Shown: in pieces, positions 45,064 through 57,282 of the stretch | Position numbering within the stretch: position 1 is the stretch's first letter | How the letters are laid out: every line of letters starts with the position of its first letter | From: Hyphomonas sp. | Lineage (GTDB): Bacteria > Pseudomonadota > Alphaproteobacteria > Caulobacterales > Hyphomonadaceae | Assembly: GCF_018402285.1 (NCBI RefSeq) | Contig: NZ_JAGYJH010000006.1 | Span: 310,847 to 374,846 of the forward strand | Reading direction: 5' to 3' | DNA: 64,000 nt | Position numbers and translations under genes: made by a program | The notes under the pieces: generated by a model | Seen by the model: the letters and a program-made list of their open reading frames with translations, nothing else | What the model was told of the DNA's origin: nothing | Database searches by the model: none

Positions 45064-45246
45064 CTAACTCTTCGGTTCCGGGATCTTGTCATGTTTGGTG
45101 GAGGCCATGTCCTCGAGTTCCTTCCTGGTCATGGTCTCGTACATCTCTTTCGAGGCACCCTGGAGCCTGGATTTAGGCGTCTCGCCGCGCTTGGCCGATA
45201 GGGCCGCGCCGGCGGCTTTCTGCTGGGCTTCAGACTGGGCTTTCAT
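45064..45246 (-). CDS. DUF3008-family small protein
   Basis: A 60-residue soluble protein: MKAQSEAQQKAAGAALSAKRGET, then LQGASKEMYETMTRKELEDMASTKHDKIPE. The pattern (AQQ-AAG-AL-AKRGE...EM--M----LE--ASTKH---P) is that of DUF3008, a small conserved protein of unknown role, sometimes seen with stress genes. A good AAGGAG ribosome site precedes the start. It is a stand-alone gene on the minus strand, downstream of gyrB on the same strand. Confidence 0.8.
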   Translation of the reverse strand: MKAQSEAQQKAAGAALSAKRGETPKSRLQGASKEMYETMTRKELEDMASTKHDKIPEPKS

Positions 45247-45335
45247 GGGGCTCGCTCCTTGCGTTTGGCGTCCTCCCAGGGAGGATTTAACGCGCGGGGC
45301 CGGGAAAGGTTGCGCCTGCCAGAGCGAGAGAAGGT

Positions 45336-45361
45336 CCCGGATCGGCCTTTGGCCGTCCGGG
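45336..45361. repeat. REP-like palindromic element downstream of gyrB
   Basis: CCCGGATCGGCC and GGCCGTCCGGG pair with one bulged T around a TTT loop, within GTCCCGGA...TCCGGGATGACA. This is the form of the GTCATCCCGG...CCGGGAC palindromes common between alphaproteobacterial genes. It lies 17 bp after the gyrB stop and may stabilise or end the transcript; no T-run follows. Confidence 0.5.
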
Positions 45362-45377
45362 ATGACACCGGGAAGGG

Positions 45378-47858
<2,481 letters not shown>

Positions 47859-47995
47859 TTAAATATAGGGGATTTACGCGCCGCTGGGAACCGGAACGGC
47901 AATCATTTTGCAGCGCCGCAAGGGCGCCCAAAAATCTTTTTGAATCAGGGAATTATTGAAGGTTTTCAAGGCGCGCTGAACGCCCTGCCAGCCGC

Positions 47996-50134
47996 TCAGG
48001 CGCGCGGCTTCTTCAGGCCCTGGAAAGTCTTTGGTTTGACGCCCTTGCCGCCGGCCGGTTTGCCGCCGGTTTTCGGCTTGCCGGGGCCTTTGCCCGGACC
48101 CTTTGAGGGGCCACTGAAGGACTTTCCTTTCGGGCCGCTCCAGGGCGCCTTGGCGGGCCTGTCACCATCTTCACGGGGGCGGTCACTGCGCGGGGCGCTG
48201 CGCGTGTCGGCGCGCTTCTCATAGGGTTTGCCGGCGGGGCGGTCTGCGCGGTCGGGGCGGTCTGCACGTTCCGAGCGCGGGGCGCGCTCGGCAGGGCTCC
48301 AGTCAGACTTGCGCTCGAAACTGCGTTCCGGGCTGCGCTCATAGCTGCGCTCGGGGCGGCTGGCCGGTGGGCGGTCCGGGCGGCGGTCGCGCTCACGCGG
48401 GGGCGGCGCGCCGGGATCTTCGCGCTCGGGGATGCCTTCGAGCGGAAACGCCTGCAGGCTGCCCTCGAGGCGGCCATTGACGGCGTTCTCGAACAGGCGT
48501 TGGGCCCCTTCCGGGGTCAGCTCGACATGGGTGTTACCGTTGTTGATGCGGATCTGGCCGATCTGGTCGCGGTCAATGTCGCCGGCCTTGCAGAGCATCG
48601 GCAGCAGCCATTTGGGGTCAGCGTTTTTCTTGCGGCCGACATTGATGGCGATCCAGACGGCGCCTTCAAGGCTGGCGCGTTCGCGCTGCGGGCGCGGCGC
48701 GCGCGGCTCGCGGGGTTCACGCGGCTCGCGGTCGCCCCAGTCGCGGGTGGCGCGCTGAGGTCGTTCCTGCCAGTCGCGCTCGCCGCGCTCTTCGCGGGGC
48801 TTGCGGGCAGGGCGGTCGTCGACCTCACGCAGGTCTTCGGGCGCCGAGCGGCCGGCGCGGGCCTTTCGGATGAAGGCGGCGGCGATCTGCTCGGGCGTGT
48901 GTTCCGACATCAGGCGGGCGACAAGCTCGGCTTCCTTTTCCACCATCGGATTGGTGAGCGCGGTATCGGCCAGGAGGCGGGCATCATCGCGGGCGCTGAC
49001 ATCATCGGCCGAAGGCGGACGGCCCCAGCGGGCCTCGACCTTGGCGTCCTGGAGAAGGCGCTCGACCCGGCGGCGGGCCTTGGGTGCAACGATCAGTGTG
49101 CTGATGCCCTTGCGGCCTGCCCGGCCTGTGCGGCCTGAGCGGTGGAGGAGGGTGGCCGGATCGCGCGGCAAGTCGGCATGGATCACGAGATCGAGCTTGG
49201 GAAGGTCAAGGCCGCGGGCGGCGACATCGGTGGCGATGCAGACACGGGCGCGGCCGGAGCGCAGGGAAGAGAGGGCGTTGGCACGTTCTTTCTGGCTGAA
49301 CTCGCCCGACAGGGCGACGACGCTGAAGCCACGATTGCCGAGGCGGGAAACGAGATGATTGACCGAGGCGCGCGTGGAACAGAACACGATGGCGCTTTCG
49401 GTGTCCGAATGGCGCACGATGTTGACGATGGCGTTTTCCTCGTCCCCCGGGGCGACCATCACCGCTTCATACGCGATGTCGGCATGTGCGGTGGTATCGC
49501 TGTCTGTGGTGATACGCAGGGCATTCTTCTGGTATCGCGTGGCGAGCGCGGCGATGCCCTTTGGCACGGTGGCCGAGAACATCAGCGTACGGCGTTCACT
49601 GGGCGTGTCTTCCAGGATGTGCTCAAGCTCCTCGCGGAAGCCGAGATCGAGCATCTCGTCGGCCTCGTCCAGCACGACGGCGCGGATGGCAGACGTTTCG
49701 AGCGAGCCGCGATTGATATGGTCCGACAGGCGGCCGGGGGTGCCGACAACGATATGGGCGCCGCGTTCCAGCGCCCGGCGCTCGTCGCGCATGTCCATGC
49801 CGCCAACGCAGGTGGCGATTTCAGCGTTCGTGTTGGCGTAGAGCCAGCGCAGTTCGCGGGCGACCTGCAGGGCAAGCTCGCGCGTGGGGGCGATGATCAG
49901 GCCGAGCGGGGAGGCAGCGCGGATGAGGAAGGTATCTTCCCCGCCGAGGAGTTCGTTGGCGATGGCGAGGCCGAAGGCGACCGTCTTGCCCGAACCGGTG
50001 CGCGCGGAGACCAGCAGGTCGCGCCCTTCCAGTTCCGGCGCCGTTGCAGCCGCCTGCACTTCGGTCAGGGTTTCGTAACCACGTTCAAGGATCGCCGCGC
50101 GCAGCGCAGCAGGCAGTGTTTCAGGCAGATTCAT
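47996..50134 (-). CDS. DEAD-box RNA helicase (CsdA/DeaD-like)
   Basis: A 712-residue RNA helicase. Motif Q/I: ARTGSGKTVAFGLA; Ia PTRELALQVA; II VLDEADEMLDLGF; III SAT; V/VI ATDVAARGLDLPKLDLVIHADLP and HRSGRTGRAGRKG. After the core come two linkers rich in Arg/Glu/Pro repeats (REPREPRE, PERSYERSPERSFER) and between them a DbpA-type RNA-binding domain (WIAINVGRKKNADPKWLLPMLCKAGDI). The last 60 residues are Lys/Gly/Pro-rich. It likely remodels ribosomal or messenger RNA. The tail is low complexity and may drive condensate formation; that last point is inference. Confidence 0.9.
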   Translation of the reverse strand: MNLPETLPAALRAAILERGYETLTEVQAAATAPELEGRDLLVSARTGSGKTVAFGLAIANELLGGEDTFLIRAASPLGLIIAPTRELALQVARELRWLYANTNAEIATCVGGMDMRDERRALERGAHIVVGTPGRLSDHINRGSLETSAIRAVVLDEADEMLDLGFREELEHILEDTPSERRTLMFSATVPKGIAALATRYQKNALRITTDSDTTAHADIAYEAVMVAPGDEENAIVNIVRHSDTESAIVFCSTRASVNHLVSRLGNRGFSVVALSGEFSQKERANALSSLRSGRARVCIATDVAARGLDLPKLDLVIHADLPRDPATLLHRSGRTGRAGRKGISTLIVAPKARRRVERLLQDAKVEARWGRPPSADDVSARDDARLLADTALTNPMVEKEAELVARLMSEHTPEQIAAAFIRKARAGRSAPEDLREVDDRPARKPREERGERDWQERPQRATRDWGDREPREPREPRAPRPQRERASLEGAVWIAINVGRKKNADPKWLLPMLCKAGDIDRDQIGQIRINNGNTHVELTPEGAQRLFENAVNGRLEGSLQAFPLEGIPEREDPGAPPPRERDRRPDRPPASRPERSYERSPERSFERKSDWSPAERAPRSERADRPDRADRPAGKPYEKRADTRSAPRSDRPREDGDRPAKAPWSGPKGKSFSGPSKGPGKGPGKPKTGGKPAGGKGVKPKTFQGLKKPRA

Positions 50135-50265
50135 GGGGGGAGAAGACTTTCAGGCGTCACAATCGGTGCCCAATGGCACGAAAACGGCGCCGGGGCTATG
50201 GCAGAGCGCCACATAGGGGAGAATACTTACAGTGAACATCCCTGGGCGATGATATTTCGCCGGGC

Positions 50266-51618
50266 ATGAAAGACGCCTGGATCCCCTACGCCGCCCGGCC
50301 TGTGCCGCGCTATACCAGCTATCCGACCGCGGCGGACTTTACCCCGCAGACGGGGGCGGCCGCCGCCCGCGCCTGGATGGCGGCCACAGCGCCCGGAGAG
50401 GCGATTTCGGCCTATCTGCATATCCCGTTCTGCGAGAAGCTCTGCTGGTATTGCGGTTGCGCGACCAGTGTTCCCAATGGTTACCGGCGCGTGGGCGAGT
50501 ATACAGACCTTCTGCTCAAGGAAATTGCCCTGAAAGCAGCGGCGATGGGCCCGCATGGGGGGATCGCGCACCTGCATTTCGGGGGCGGATCGCCCAATAT
50601 CCTCAGCCCGGCAGACTTTCTCGAACTGACCGATGCGGCGCACCGCTGCTTCGGGATCCGGGAGGGGGCCGAGATCGCCGTGGAGCTTGACCCGCGCACG
50701 ATGCAGAAGGGGCAGGTGGCCGCCTATGCACGCGCGGGCGTCAACCGAGCGAGCCTTGGCGTGCAGACACTCGCCGAAGATGTGCAGCATGCCATCAACC
50801 GCGTTCAGCCGCGTGAGATGGTGCTGGGTCTGGTCGAGGAACTGCGCGGGGCGGGAATCGAGGCCATCAACATGGACCTGATGTATGGCCTGCCTTACCA
50901 GACGACGCAGCATGTGGCGGAGGCTGCCCGCTTTGCCGCCGAGATGGGCGCGGCGCGGGTCTCGGTGTTTGGCTATGCGCATGTGCCGTGGTTTGCCAAG
51001 CATCAGCGCGCGATTGACGAAAATTCCCTGGCCGGGATGGGTGAACGGTTCACGCAGGCGCGCGTGGCGGCGATGACCCTGGAGGCGGCCGGCTATGTTG
51101 CCATCGGGCTCGACCATTATGCCCGGGCCGATGACGCGCTGGCGATTGCTGCGCGCGAGGGGCGCTTGCGCCGGAACTTCCAGGGGTATACGGATGACCC
51201 GTGCGAGACCCTGATCGCTATGGGCGCAACTGCCATTTCCCAGTTTCGCGAAGGCTTCAGCCAGAACCTGAAGGACCGCAAGGCCTGGGGCGAGGCGATC
51301 CGGGCCGGGCGCCTGCCCGCCGAGCGCGGCATTGCCATCACGGCTGACGACGCGCTGCGTGCGCGGGCGATCGAAACGCTGATGTGCGGCCTGGAGGTAG
51401 ACGTGGCGGCGGTGTGCGAAGCGATGGGCGCTGCCGTGGGGAGCCTTGACGACGCGCTGGAGAGCGCCCGTGCGCTGGAGGCAGCCGGGCTTTGCCATGT
51501 ATCAGGAGCGGTCATCACCGTGCCCGAAGAGGCACGCATCATGCTGCGCACCGTGGCGCAGTGTTTCGATGCGCGGTCACCCGCAAGCGCGCAGCAGCGC
51601 CACGCGAAGGCGGTCTAG
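50266..51618 (+). CDS. hemN: Oxygen-independent coproporphyrinogen III dehydrogenase
   Basis: A 450-residue radical SAM enzyme for haem synthesis without oxygen. YLHIPFCEKLCWYCGC holds the 4Fe-4S ligands Cys56, Cys60 and Cys63 plus the HemN-type extra Cys65. RPVPRYTSYPTA at the N-terminus separates HemN from HemW. HFGGGSPNIL, GVNRASLGVQ and INMDLMYGLPYQT follow. The C-terminal HemN domain includes FQGYTD. I see no FNR box upstream. The stop overlaps that of the convergent fghA. Confidence 0.95.
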   Translation: MKDAWIPYAARPVPRYTSYPTAADFTPQTGAAAARAWMAATAPGEAISAYLHIPFCEKLCWYCGCATSVPNGYRRVGEYTDLLLKEIALKAAAMGPHGGIAHLHFGGGSPNILSPADFLELTDAAHRCFGIREGAEIAVELDPRTMQKGQVAAYARAGVNRASLGVQTLAEDVQHAINRVQPREMVLGLVEELRGAGIEAINMDLMYGLPYQTTQHVAEAARFAAEMGAARVSVFGYAHVPWFAKHQRAIDENSLAGMGERFTQARVAAMTLEAAGYVAIGLDHYARADDALAIAAREGRLRRNFQGYTDDPCETLIAMGATAISQFREGFSQNLKDRKAWGEAIRAGRLPAERGIAITADDALRARAIETLMCGLEVDVAAVCEAMGAAVGSLDDALESARALEAAGLCHVSGAVITVPEEARIMLRTVAQCFDARSPASAQQRHAKAV

Positions 51619-52457
51619 GCCTTCAGCGCCTCAGCATGGTGGGCGATGTGTTCGTCCATGAAGGTGGCGATGAAATAATAATCGTGGCCATAGCCCTCGC
51701 GCAGGCGGTAGTCGAGGCGCTGGCCGTCCTTTTCGCAGGCCTTGATGAAGATTTCCGGCTTGAGCTGGGTTTCGAGGAAGCTGTCGGCCGTGCCGGTATC
51801 GACCAGGATGAGCGCTTTTGACTGGCGCTCCTTCACGAGCTCCGTGGCGTCATACTGTTCCCAGGCAATTGAAGGCGCGCCGAGATAGGCGCTGAAGGCT
51901 TTCTCGCCCCAGGGCACGCGAGCCGGCGAGGTGATCGGGGAGAAGGCCGAGCAGGATTTGTAGGTGTCGGGATGTTTCAGGTGCAGCGTGATGGCGCCGT
52001 GGCCGCCCATCGAGTGGCCGAAGATACCTTGCCTGCTCATGTCGGCGGCGGGGAAGTTTGCCGCGATGAGGGCGGGGAGTTCACCGGTGATGTACTGGTC
52101 CATCTTGTAGTTTTTGGCCCAGGGCGCCTGCGTGGCGGTCAGGTAAAAGCCTGCGCCTTGTCCCAGATCGTAGGCTTCGTCATTGGGGACGTCTTCGCCG
52201 CGGGGGCTGGTATCGGGGGCGATGATAATCAGGCCATGGCGGGCGGCGTGCTCCTGAATGCCGCCCTTTTCCATAACATTCGCCCAGGTGCAGGTGAGGC
52301 CGGAGAGATACCACAGGACGGGGACGGGGCCGTCTTTGGCCTGCGGGGGAACGTAGAGGGCAAAGCGCATGGTGCAGCCCAGCAGGGTGCTTTCATGATC
52401 GTGGACGGAGAGCGCGCCGCCAAAGGATTTCCAGGATGAAACTTGCGTGAGGGTCAT
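51615..52457 (-). CDS. fghA: S-formylglutathione hydrolase
   Basis: A 280-residue esterase-D-type serine hydrolase. The nucleophile is Ser149 in GIFGHSMGGHGA; LSGLTCTWANVMEKGG, APDTSPRGEDVPND and SAFSPITSPARVPWG are family blocks. The C-terminal His is in GYGHDYYFIATF. It hydrolyses S-formylglutathione to formate and glutathione, the second step after FrmA. The start at 52457 begins the family N-terminus (MTLTQVSSWKSFGGALSVHDH). frmA lies 2.4 kb away on the same strand but in a separate unit. Confidence 0.95.
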   Translation of the reverse strand: MTLTQVSSWKSFGGALSVHDHESTLLGCTMRFALYVPPQAKDGPVPVLWYLSGLTCTWANVMEKGGIQEHAARHGLIIIAPDTSPRGEDVPNDEAYDLGQGAGFYLTATQAPWAKNYKMDQYITGELPALIAANFPAADMSRQGIFGHSMGGHGAITLHLKHPDTYKSCSAFSPITSPARVPWGEKAFSAYLGAPSIAWEQYDATELVKERQSKALILVDTGTADSFLETQLKPEIFIKACEKDGQRLDYRLREGYGHDYYFIATFMDEHIAHHAEALKA

Positions 52458-52604
52458 GGGGCGCTCTCGAGGCTGGCTGCAGGAGGGGGAAGGGCCTTCT
52501 GGCCCTTTGGGGGCAGGCAAGTCAAGGAAGGCGCGGGAGGGGGGTTGCCGGAAGGGCTGGCGTTTGAAATGACGAGGGGAAGAAGAAATTCGAAGGGACG
52601 GGAG

Positions 52605-53696
52605 ATGAGCGAGTACACGCTTTACGGGGCCGAGGTCAGCTATTTCACCGGGAAGGCGCGGGCGTATCTGCGCTGGCGCGGTGTACCGTTTCAGGAGCTG
52701 CCGGCGACGCAGGCGGTTTACCGCGATATCATCCTGCCCCATGTCGGCTGGCCGGTGATCCCGGTGATGGTGACGCCGGACGGCACGGTTGTGCAGGATA
52801 GTGCCGACATTATCGACACGGTGGAGACGCGGGAGAAGCTTAGCCCCCCGGTCATTCCCGATACGCCGCTGCAGCGCTTTGTGGCGCAGCTTCTCCATCT
52901 CTATGCGGATGAATGGCTGACGCTGCCGGCGATGCATTACCGGTGGAGCTATAATGAGGACTGGGCGTATGGGCAGTTCGGGGCGCTGTCGGCGCCGCAG
53001 GCGAGCGCGCCGGAGCAATACGAGATCGGCAAGAAGAACGGGCAGCGCTTCAAGGGCGCATTGCCGGTTCTGGGGGTTCACCCTGAAACCATTCCGGGTA
53101 TCGAGAAATCCTATGAGGCGTTTCTCGATGAGTTTTCGGCTCACCTTGAGGCCCAGCCCTTCCTGCTGGGCGGGCGGCCGTGCCTGGCGGACTTCGCCTT
53201 CATAGGCCCGCTCTATGCGCATCTTTACCGGGACCCGACGTCTGGCGAGATGATGAGGCGGCTGGCGCCGCGCGTGGCAGACTGGGTGGAGCGGGCCCAT
53301 GCCGGGGAGGCGGGGACAGGCGATCTGTTGGCAAAGGATGCGATCCCGGAGACGCTGGAGCCGATCCTGGCGCGGCAGATGCGCGAGCAGTTTCCGGCGC
53401 TGGTGGAGACCGTGGAGCTTTATGCGCGCTGGGCAGCGGACGCGCCGCCGGGGGCGTTTGTGCCGCGGAGTCTCGGCGAGATATGGATCGAGATTGAAGA
53501 CGCGCGCGGTCCGGCGCAGGCGCGAACCTTTCCGCTCTACCGGATGCAGGCGGTTACGGATGCATATGACGCAATGGACGGGGCCGCCAAGGCGCGCGCG
53601 GATGGGCTGCTGGAGCGGGTGCTGGGCGAGCCGCTGAAAGACTTCCGCCTGCCCAAGCGCCTTGTGCGGACGAATAGCCGGCTGGCGGTGGTCTGA
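52605..53696 (+). CDS. Glutathione S-transferase family protein with long C-terminus
   Basis: A 363-residue protein. The N-terminal 80 residues are a thioredoxin-like GST domain (YTLYGAEVSYFTGKARAYLRWRGVPFQE, WPVIPVMVTPDGTVVQDSADIIDTVE, the last part being the glutathione gamma-Glu site with QDSADI). A helical GST C-domain with LLGGRPCLADFAFIGPLYAHLY follows. The last 120 residues are beyond normal GST length (about 220) and contain RSLGEIWIEIEDARGPAQARTF. Its location beside fghA and frmA suggests a glutathione-linked electrophile role. It is divergent from fghA. Confidence 0.8.
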   Translation: MSEYTLYGAEVSYFTGKARAYLRWRGVPFQELPATQAVYRDIILPHVGWPVIPVMVTPDGTVVQDSADIIDTVETREKLSPPVIPDTPLQRFVAQLLHLYADEWLTLPAMHYRWSYNEDWAYGQFGALSAPQASAPEQYEIGKKNGQRFKGALPVLGVHPETIPGIEKSYEAFLDEFSAHLEAQPFLLGGRPCLADFAFIGPLYAHLYRDPTSGEMMRRLAPRVADWVERAHAGEAGTGDLLAKDAIPETLEPILARQMREQFPALVETVELYARWAADAPPGAFVPRSLGEIWIEIEDARGPAQARTFPLYRMQAVTDAYDAMDGAAKARADGLLERVLGEPLKDFRLPKRLVRTNSRLAVV

Positions 53697-53705
53697 GATC
53701 CGGCG

Positions 53706-53996
53706 TCAGCGCGGCCGGGGGAAGGAGATGGCGAAGGCGCCCTCGATATAGCCTTCGTCAGGCTCGCTATGCGGTGTGCCGGACTGGATGAAGTATTCCA
53801 GGGCGGGCCAGTGAGCGGCGATTCTTACTTTCAGGTCGGGGGTGAGGCCGTCTCGCATATGGGCGACGAGGGCCCTGGTCCATGGGGCGAGGACGGTGAT
53901 CTCGTTGCCGTTGCGCCGGGCTTCCTCGACAATCCAGGCGATGGCTTCAGACTGAATGCGCGAGAGGTCGGGAGTATCCGGCTGCTTGTGGGCCAT
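53706..53996 (-). CDS. Small protein of unknown function
   Basis: A 96-residue soluble protein (MAHKQPDTPDLSRIQSEAIAWIVEEARRNGNEITVLAPWTRAL...). It has one amphipathic helix, a beta strand (NEITVLAPWT) and a Pro/Arg-rich end. I do not recognise a family. It starts 22 bp after the VOC gene stop and probably ends the frmA-gfa-VOC transcript. Confidence 0.6.
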   Translation of the reverse strand: MAHKQPDTPDLSRIQSEAIAWIVEEARRNGNEITVLAPWTRALVAHMRDGLTPDLKVRIAAHWPALEYFIQSGTPHSEPDEGYIEGAFAISFPRPR

Positions 53997-54017
53997 GGCC
54001 CGATACCCCCGTTTCCC

Positions 54018-54395
54018 TTAGCCGCGCATCATGGTGCAGAGCTTGTTGCCGTCGGGGTCGCGCAGGTAGGCGAGGTAGAGGCGCATGCCGGTGCCTTCGC
54101 GCCAGCCTGGCGGGTCTTCAATGGCCGCGCCGCCGGCTTCCACGCCGGCCTTGTGCCAGGCGTCTGCCTGCTCGGTGGAGGTCACGCCAAAGCCGATGGT
54201 GCCGCCATTGGCGTGGCAGGCGGGCTTGCCGTCGATCGGCGGGGTGACCAGGAACATGCTGCCATTGTGGATGTAGATCAGGCGGCCCTTGGGATCTTCG
54301 ATCGCCGGCTTGCCGCCGAGCGCGCCGAAGAGGGCGTCATAAAATTTCTTGGATCTGCCGATGTCGTTAGACCCGACCATTACGTGACTGAACAT
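54018..54395 (-). CDS. VOC-family (glyoxalase-like) protein
   Basis: A 125-residue single-domain VOC protein: MFSHVMVGSNDIGRSKKFYDALFGALG, then GTIGFGVTSTEQADAWHKAGVEAGG and MRLYLAYLRDPDGNKLCTMMRG, where DPDGNKL is the metal-site strand. The metal ligand His at the start (SHVMVG) is present. A substrate cannot be named, but the context suggests a glutathione or aldehyde adduct. The start at 54395 has GGAGG upstream. It lies in the frmA-gfa unit. Confidence 0.8.
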   Translation of the reverse strand: MFSHVMVGSNDIGRSKKFYDALFGALGGKPAIEDPKGRLIYIHNGSMFLVTPPIDGKPACHANGGTIGFGVTSTEQADAWHKAGVEAGGAAIEDPPGWREGTGMRLYLAYLRDPDGNKLCTMMRG

Positions 54396-54426
54396 ATGGG
54401 TATTTCCTCCGTTTGTTGATCTTGAT

Positions 54427-54893
54427 TCAAAGTGCTGGTGGCCGCGCGCCATGGTCGGCAAAAGCTGCCATGGCCGGAGCATAGTCTTCCGGCGCGGGGA
54501 AGTCCTCATAGCTCAATTCTGCGCCGGTCTGAGCGTAGGGAAGGCGTTCCCGTGTCATCGTCTCGATGATGGGGCGTACCCAACTGGCATCTGCCAGCAT
54601 GCCCGGCCGGAAATTTACGAAAGGCTGGCCGGGAAGCCGCGTGAACAGCCAGTTCTTGCAGTGCGGGCAGAACATCTGCTGGGTCTCGGCATGCCGGCCG
54701 CCGATTTCCGGGGCGCCTTCTGTTACCTCAAAACCACTTGCCGGTAGCAGGAGTGACAGCGAATACGGGCCGCTCGTCAGTTTCTGGCAGCCTTTGCAAT
54801 GGCAGGCCATCGAGACCAAAGGCGGGGCCGTGATCTTCATCTTCACTTGTCCGCACAAGCAGCTTGCCGACCAGGGGAGGCGCCATTCGTCCA

Positions 54894-54894
<1 letters not shown>
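54427..54894 (-). CDS. Gfa-like glutathione-dependent formaldehyde-activating domain protein
   Basis: A 155-residue zinc protein of the GFA/CENP-V family. The zinc cysteines are CLCG near residue 12-14, CHCKGCQK near 30-35 and FCPHC near 74-77. GFA domain proteins were named for speeding the reaction of glutathione with formaldehyde, although that activity has been disputed. The ATG overlaps the frmA stop by one base (TGATG), which ties its translation to the formaldehyde dehydrogenase and supports a shared role. Confidence 0.85.
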
Positions 54895-56000
<1,106 letters not shown>

Positions 56001-56078
56001 CGGACAACTCCTTGTTTCGAGGTCTTACCTAGTCCGCCGCGCCGCCCGGGTCCACTGCCTGTCGAGGGGAAGGTTGAC

Positions 56079-56100
56079 TATAGTTTGATATCAAACTATA
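56079..56100. promoter_or_regulatory. Perfect 22-bp palindrome, candidate MarR operator
   Basis: Arm TATAGTTTGAT at 56079-56089 is followed directly by its exact reverse complement ATCAAACTATA, with no mismatch or spacer. Size and symmetry fit MarR-family operators. It is 79 bp upstream of frmA and 31 bp upstream of the nitroreductase start, whose operon encodes a MarR protein. Confidence 0.75.
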
Positions 56101-56130
56101 AGAGTGCCATCAACCTGAATGGAGTTTGTC

Positions 56131-57282
56131 ATGGCCTCCCGGCGCGGTGTTTTGAAACTGATTGGCGGCGGGATTGTGCTCGCCGCGGTGGGGGCGGGCA
56201 CCTTTGCCGCGCTGAACCAGCCAAGCCATGCGGCGCGGGCGGCCTGGCGGGACGCGGGACAGGAGGCCGAGTATCGCCGCCGGTTCCTCTCCTATGCGCT
56301 GCTGGCGCCCAACCCGCACAACACCCAGCCCTGGCTGGTCGAGCTCGTCGGTGAAGACAGCCTCCTCCTCTATTGCGATCTTGAGCGCCGCCTGCCGGAG
56401 ACCGATCCGTTCGACCGGCAGATCCTGCTCGGGCATGGCTGCTTTCTTGAACTGCTCGCTCTGGCCGCCGCCGAGGAGGGCTACGCCGCCGACATCACGC
56501 CGTTTCCGGAGGGCGCGCCGGATATGGCCGGCCGGCTGGACGCGCGACCGGTGGCGCGGGTGGTGTTTCGGGCGGGCGCCGCAGTGCCCGATGCGCTCTT
56601 TGGGTCTGCGCTTTCCCGCCGCACCAATCGCACCGCTTTTGACGACCGCGAGGTCAGCGCCGGAGATCTGGCGACGCTGGCCGCGGCTGCCTCGGTTTAC
56701 GGGCTCTTCGCCGACGCTATCGGGGAGGGCGAGACGGCCGCTGCGCTGCGGGACCTGACCTGGCGCGCGCATGAGCTTGAGGTGCGTACACCCGCGACCT
56801 GGCAGGAGAGCGTCGATGTGATGCGCATCGGTCCAGCGGAAGTCGCGCGCCATCGCGATGGCCTGTCGATGGAGGGCCCGATGCTGGGCGCGTTGAGCGC
56901 CGCTGGCATTCTTACGCGCGAGACGCTGGCGGACCCGGACTCGCAGGCATTTAAGCAGGGGCTGGACATGTTCCGGCCATTGGCAGCCTCGGCGCGTGCT
57001 TTCGCCTGGATCGCCAATGACGGGCAAAACCGGGAAGGCGAGCTTGCGTCCGGGCGCGCCTATATGCGCCTCGCATTGCAGGCCGAGGCGCTCGGACTTG
57101 CGCTGCATCCCTGGAGCCAGGCCCTGCAGGAATATCCGGAGATGGCTGATCTCTTCGGCGAGGTGCATGAACTGATCGGTGACGGCCGGCGTTTGCAGAT
57201 GCTGGTGCGGGTCGGCTATGCCGGCCGTGTCGGACCCTCGCCCCGCAGGGGGCTCACTGCCCATCTGTTAACGGAGACCTGA
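56131..57282 (+). CDS. Acg-like nitroreductase family protein with Tat-type signal
   Basis: A 383-residue protein. The N-terminus ASRRGVLKLIGGGIVLAAVGAG is a twin-arginine signal, so export after folding with FMN is likely. LAPNPHNTQPW (about 58-68) is the flavin-binding start of the Acg/nitroreductase-like fold; SRRTNRTAFDDREVS is another block of this branch. The substrate is unknown. The ATG at 56131 has GGAG at 6 bp; an ATG at 56119 also exists. Its stop overlaps the marR start (TGATG), giving a two-gene operon. Confidence 0.8.
   Translation: MASRRGVLKLIGGGIVLAAVGAGTFAALNQPSHAARAAWRDAGQEAEYRRRFLSYALLAPNPHNTQPWLVELVGEDSLLLYCDLERRLPETDPFDRQILLGHGCFLELLALAAAEEGYAADITPFPEGAPDMAGRLDARPVARVVFRAGAAVPDALFGSALSRRTNRTAFDDREVSAGDLATLAAAASVYGLFADAIGEGETAAALRDLTWRAHELEVRTPATWQESVDVMRIGPAEVARHRDGLSMEGPMLGALSAAGILTRETLADPDSQAFKQGLDMFRPLAASARAFAWIANDGQNREGELASGRAYMRLALQAEALGLALHPWSQALQEYPEMADLFGEVHELIGDGRRLQMLVRVGYAGRVGPSPRRGLTAHLLTET

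Noticed and set aside
50135-50265. FNR/anaerobox upstream of hemN
   Set aside because: No TTGAT-N4-ATCAA-like motif is present in the spacer.
51615-53300. 561-codon minus-strand frame that would extend fghA upstream
   Set aside because: The extra N-terminus is antisense to the GST gene and lacks conservation; FghA proper begins at 52457.
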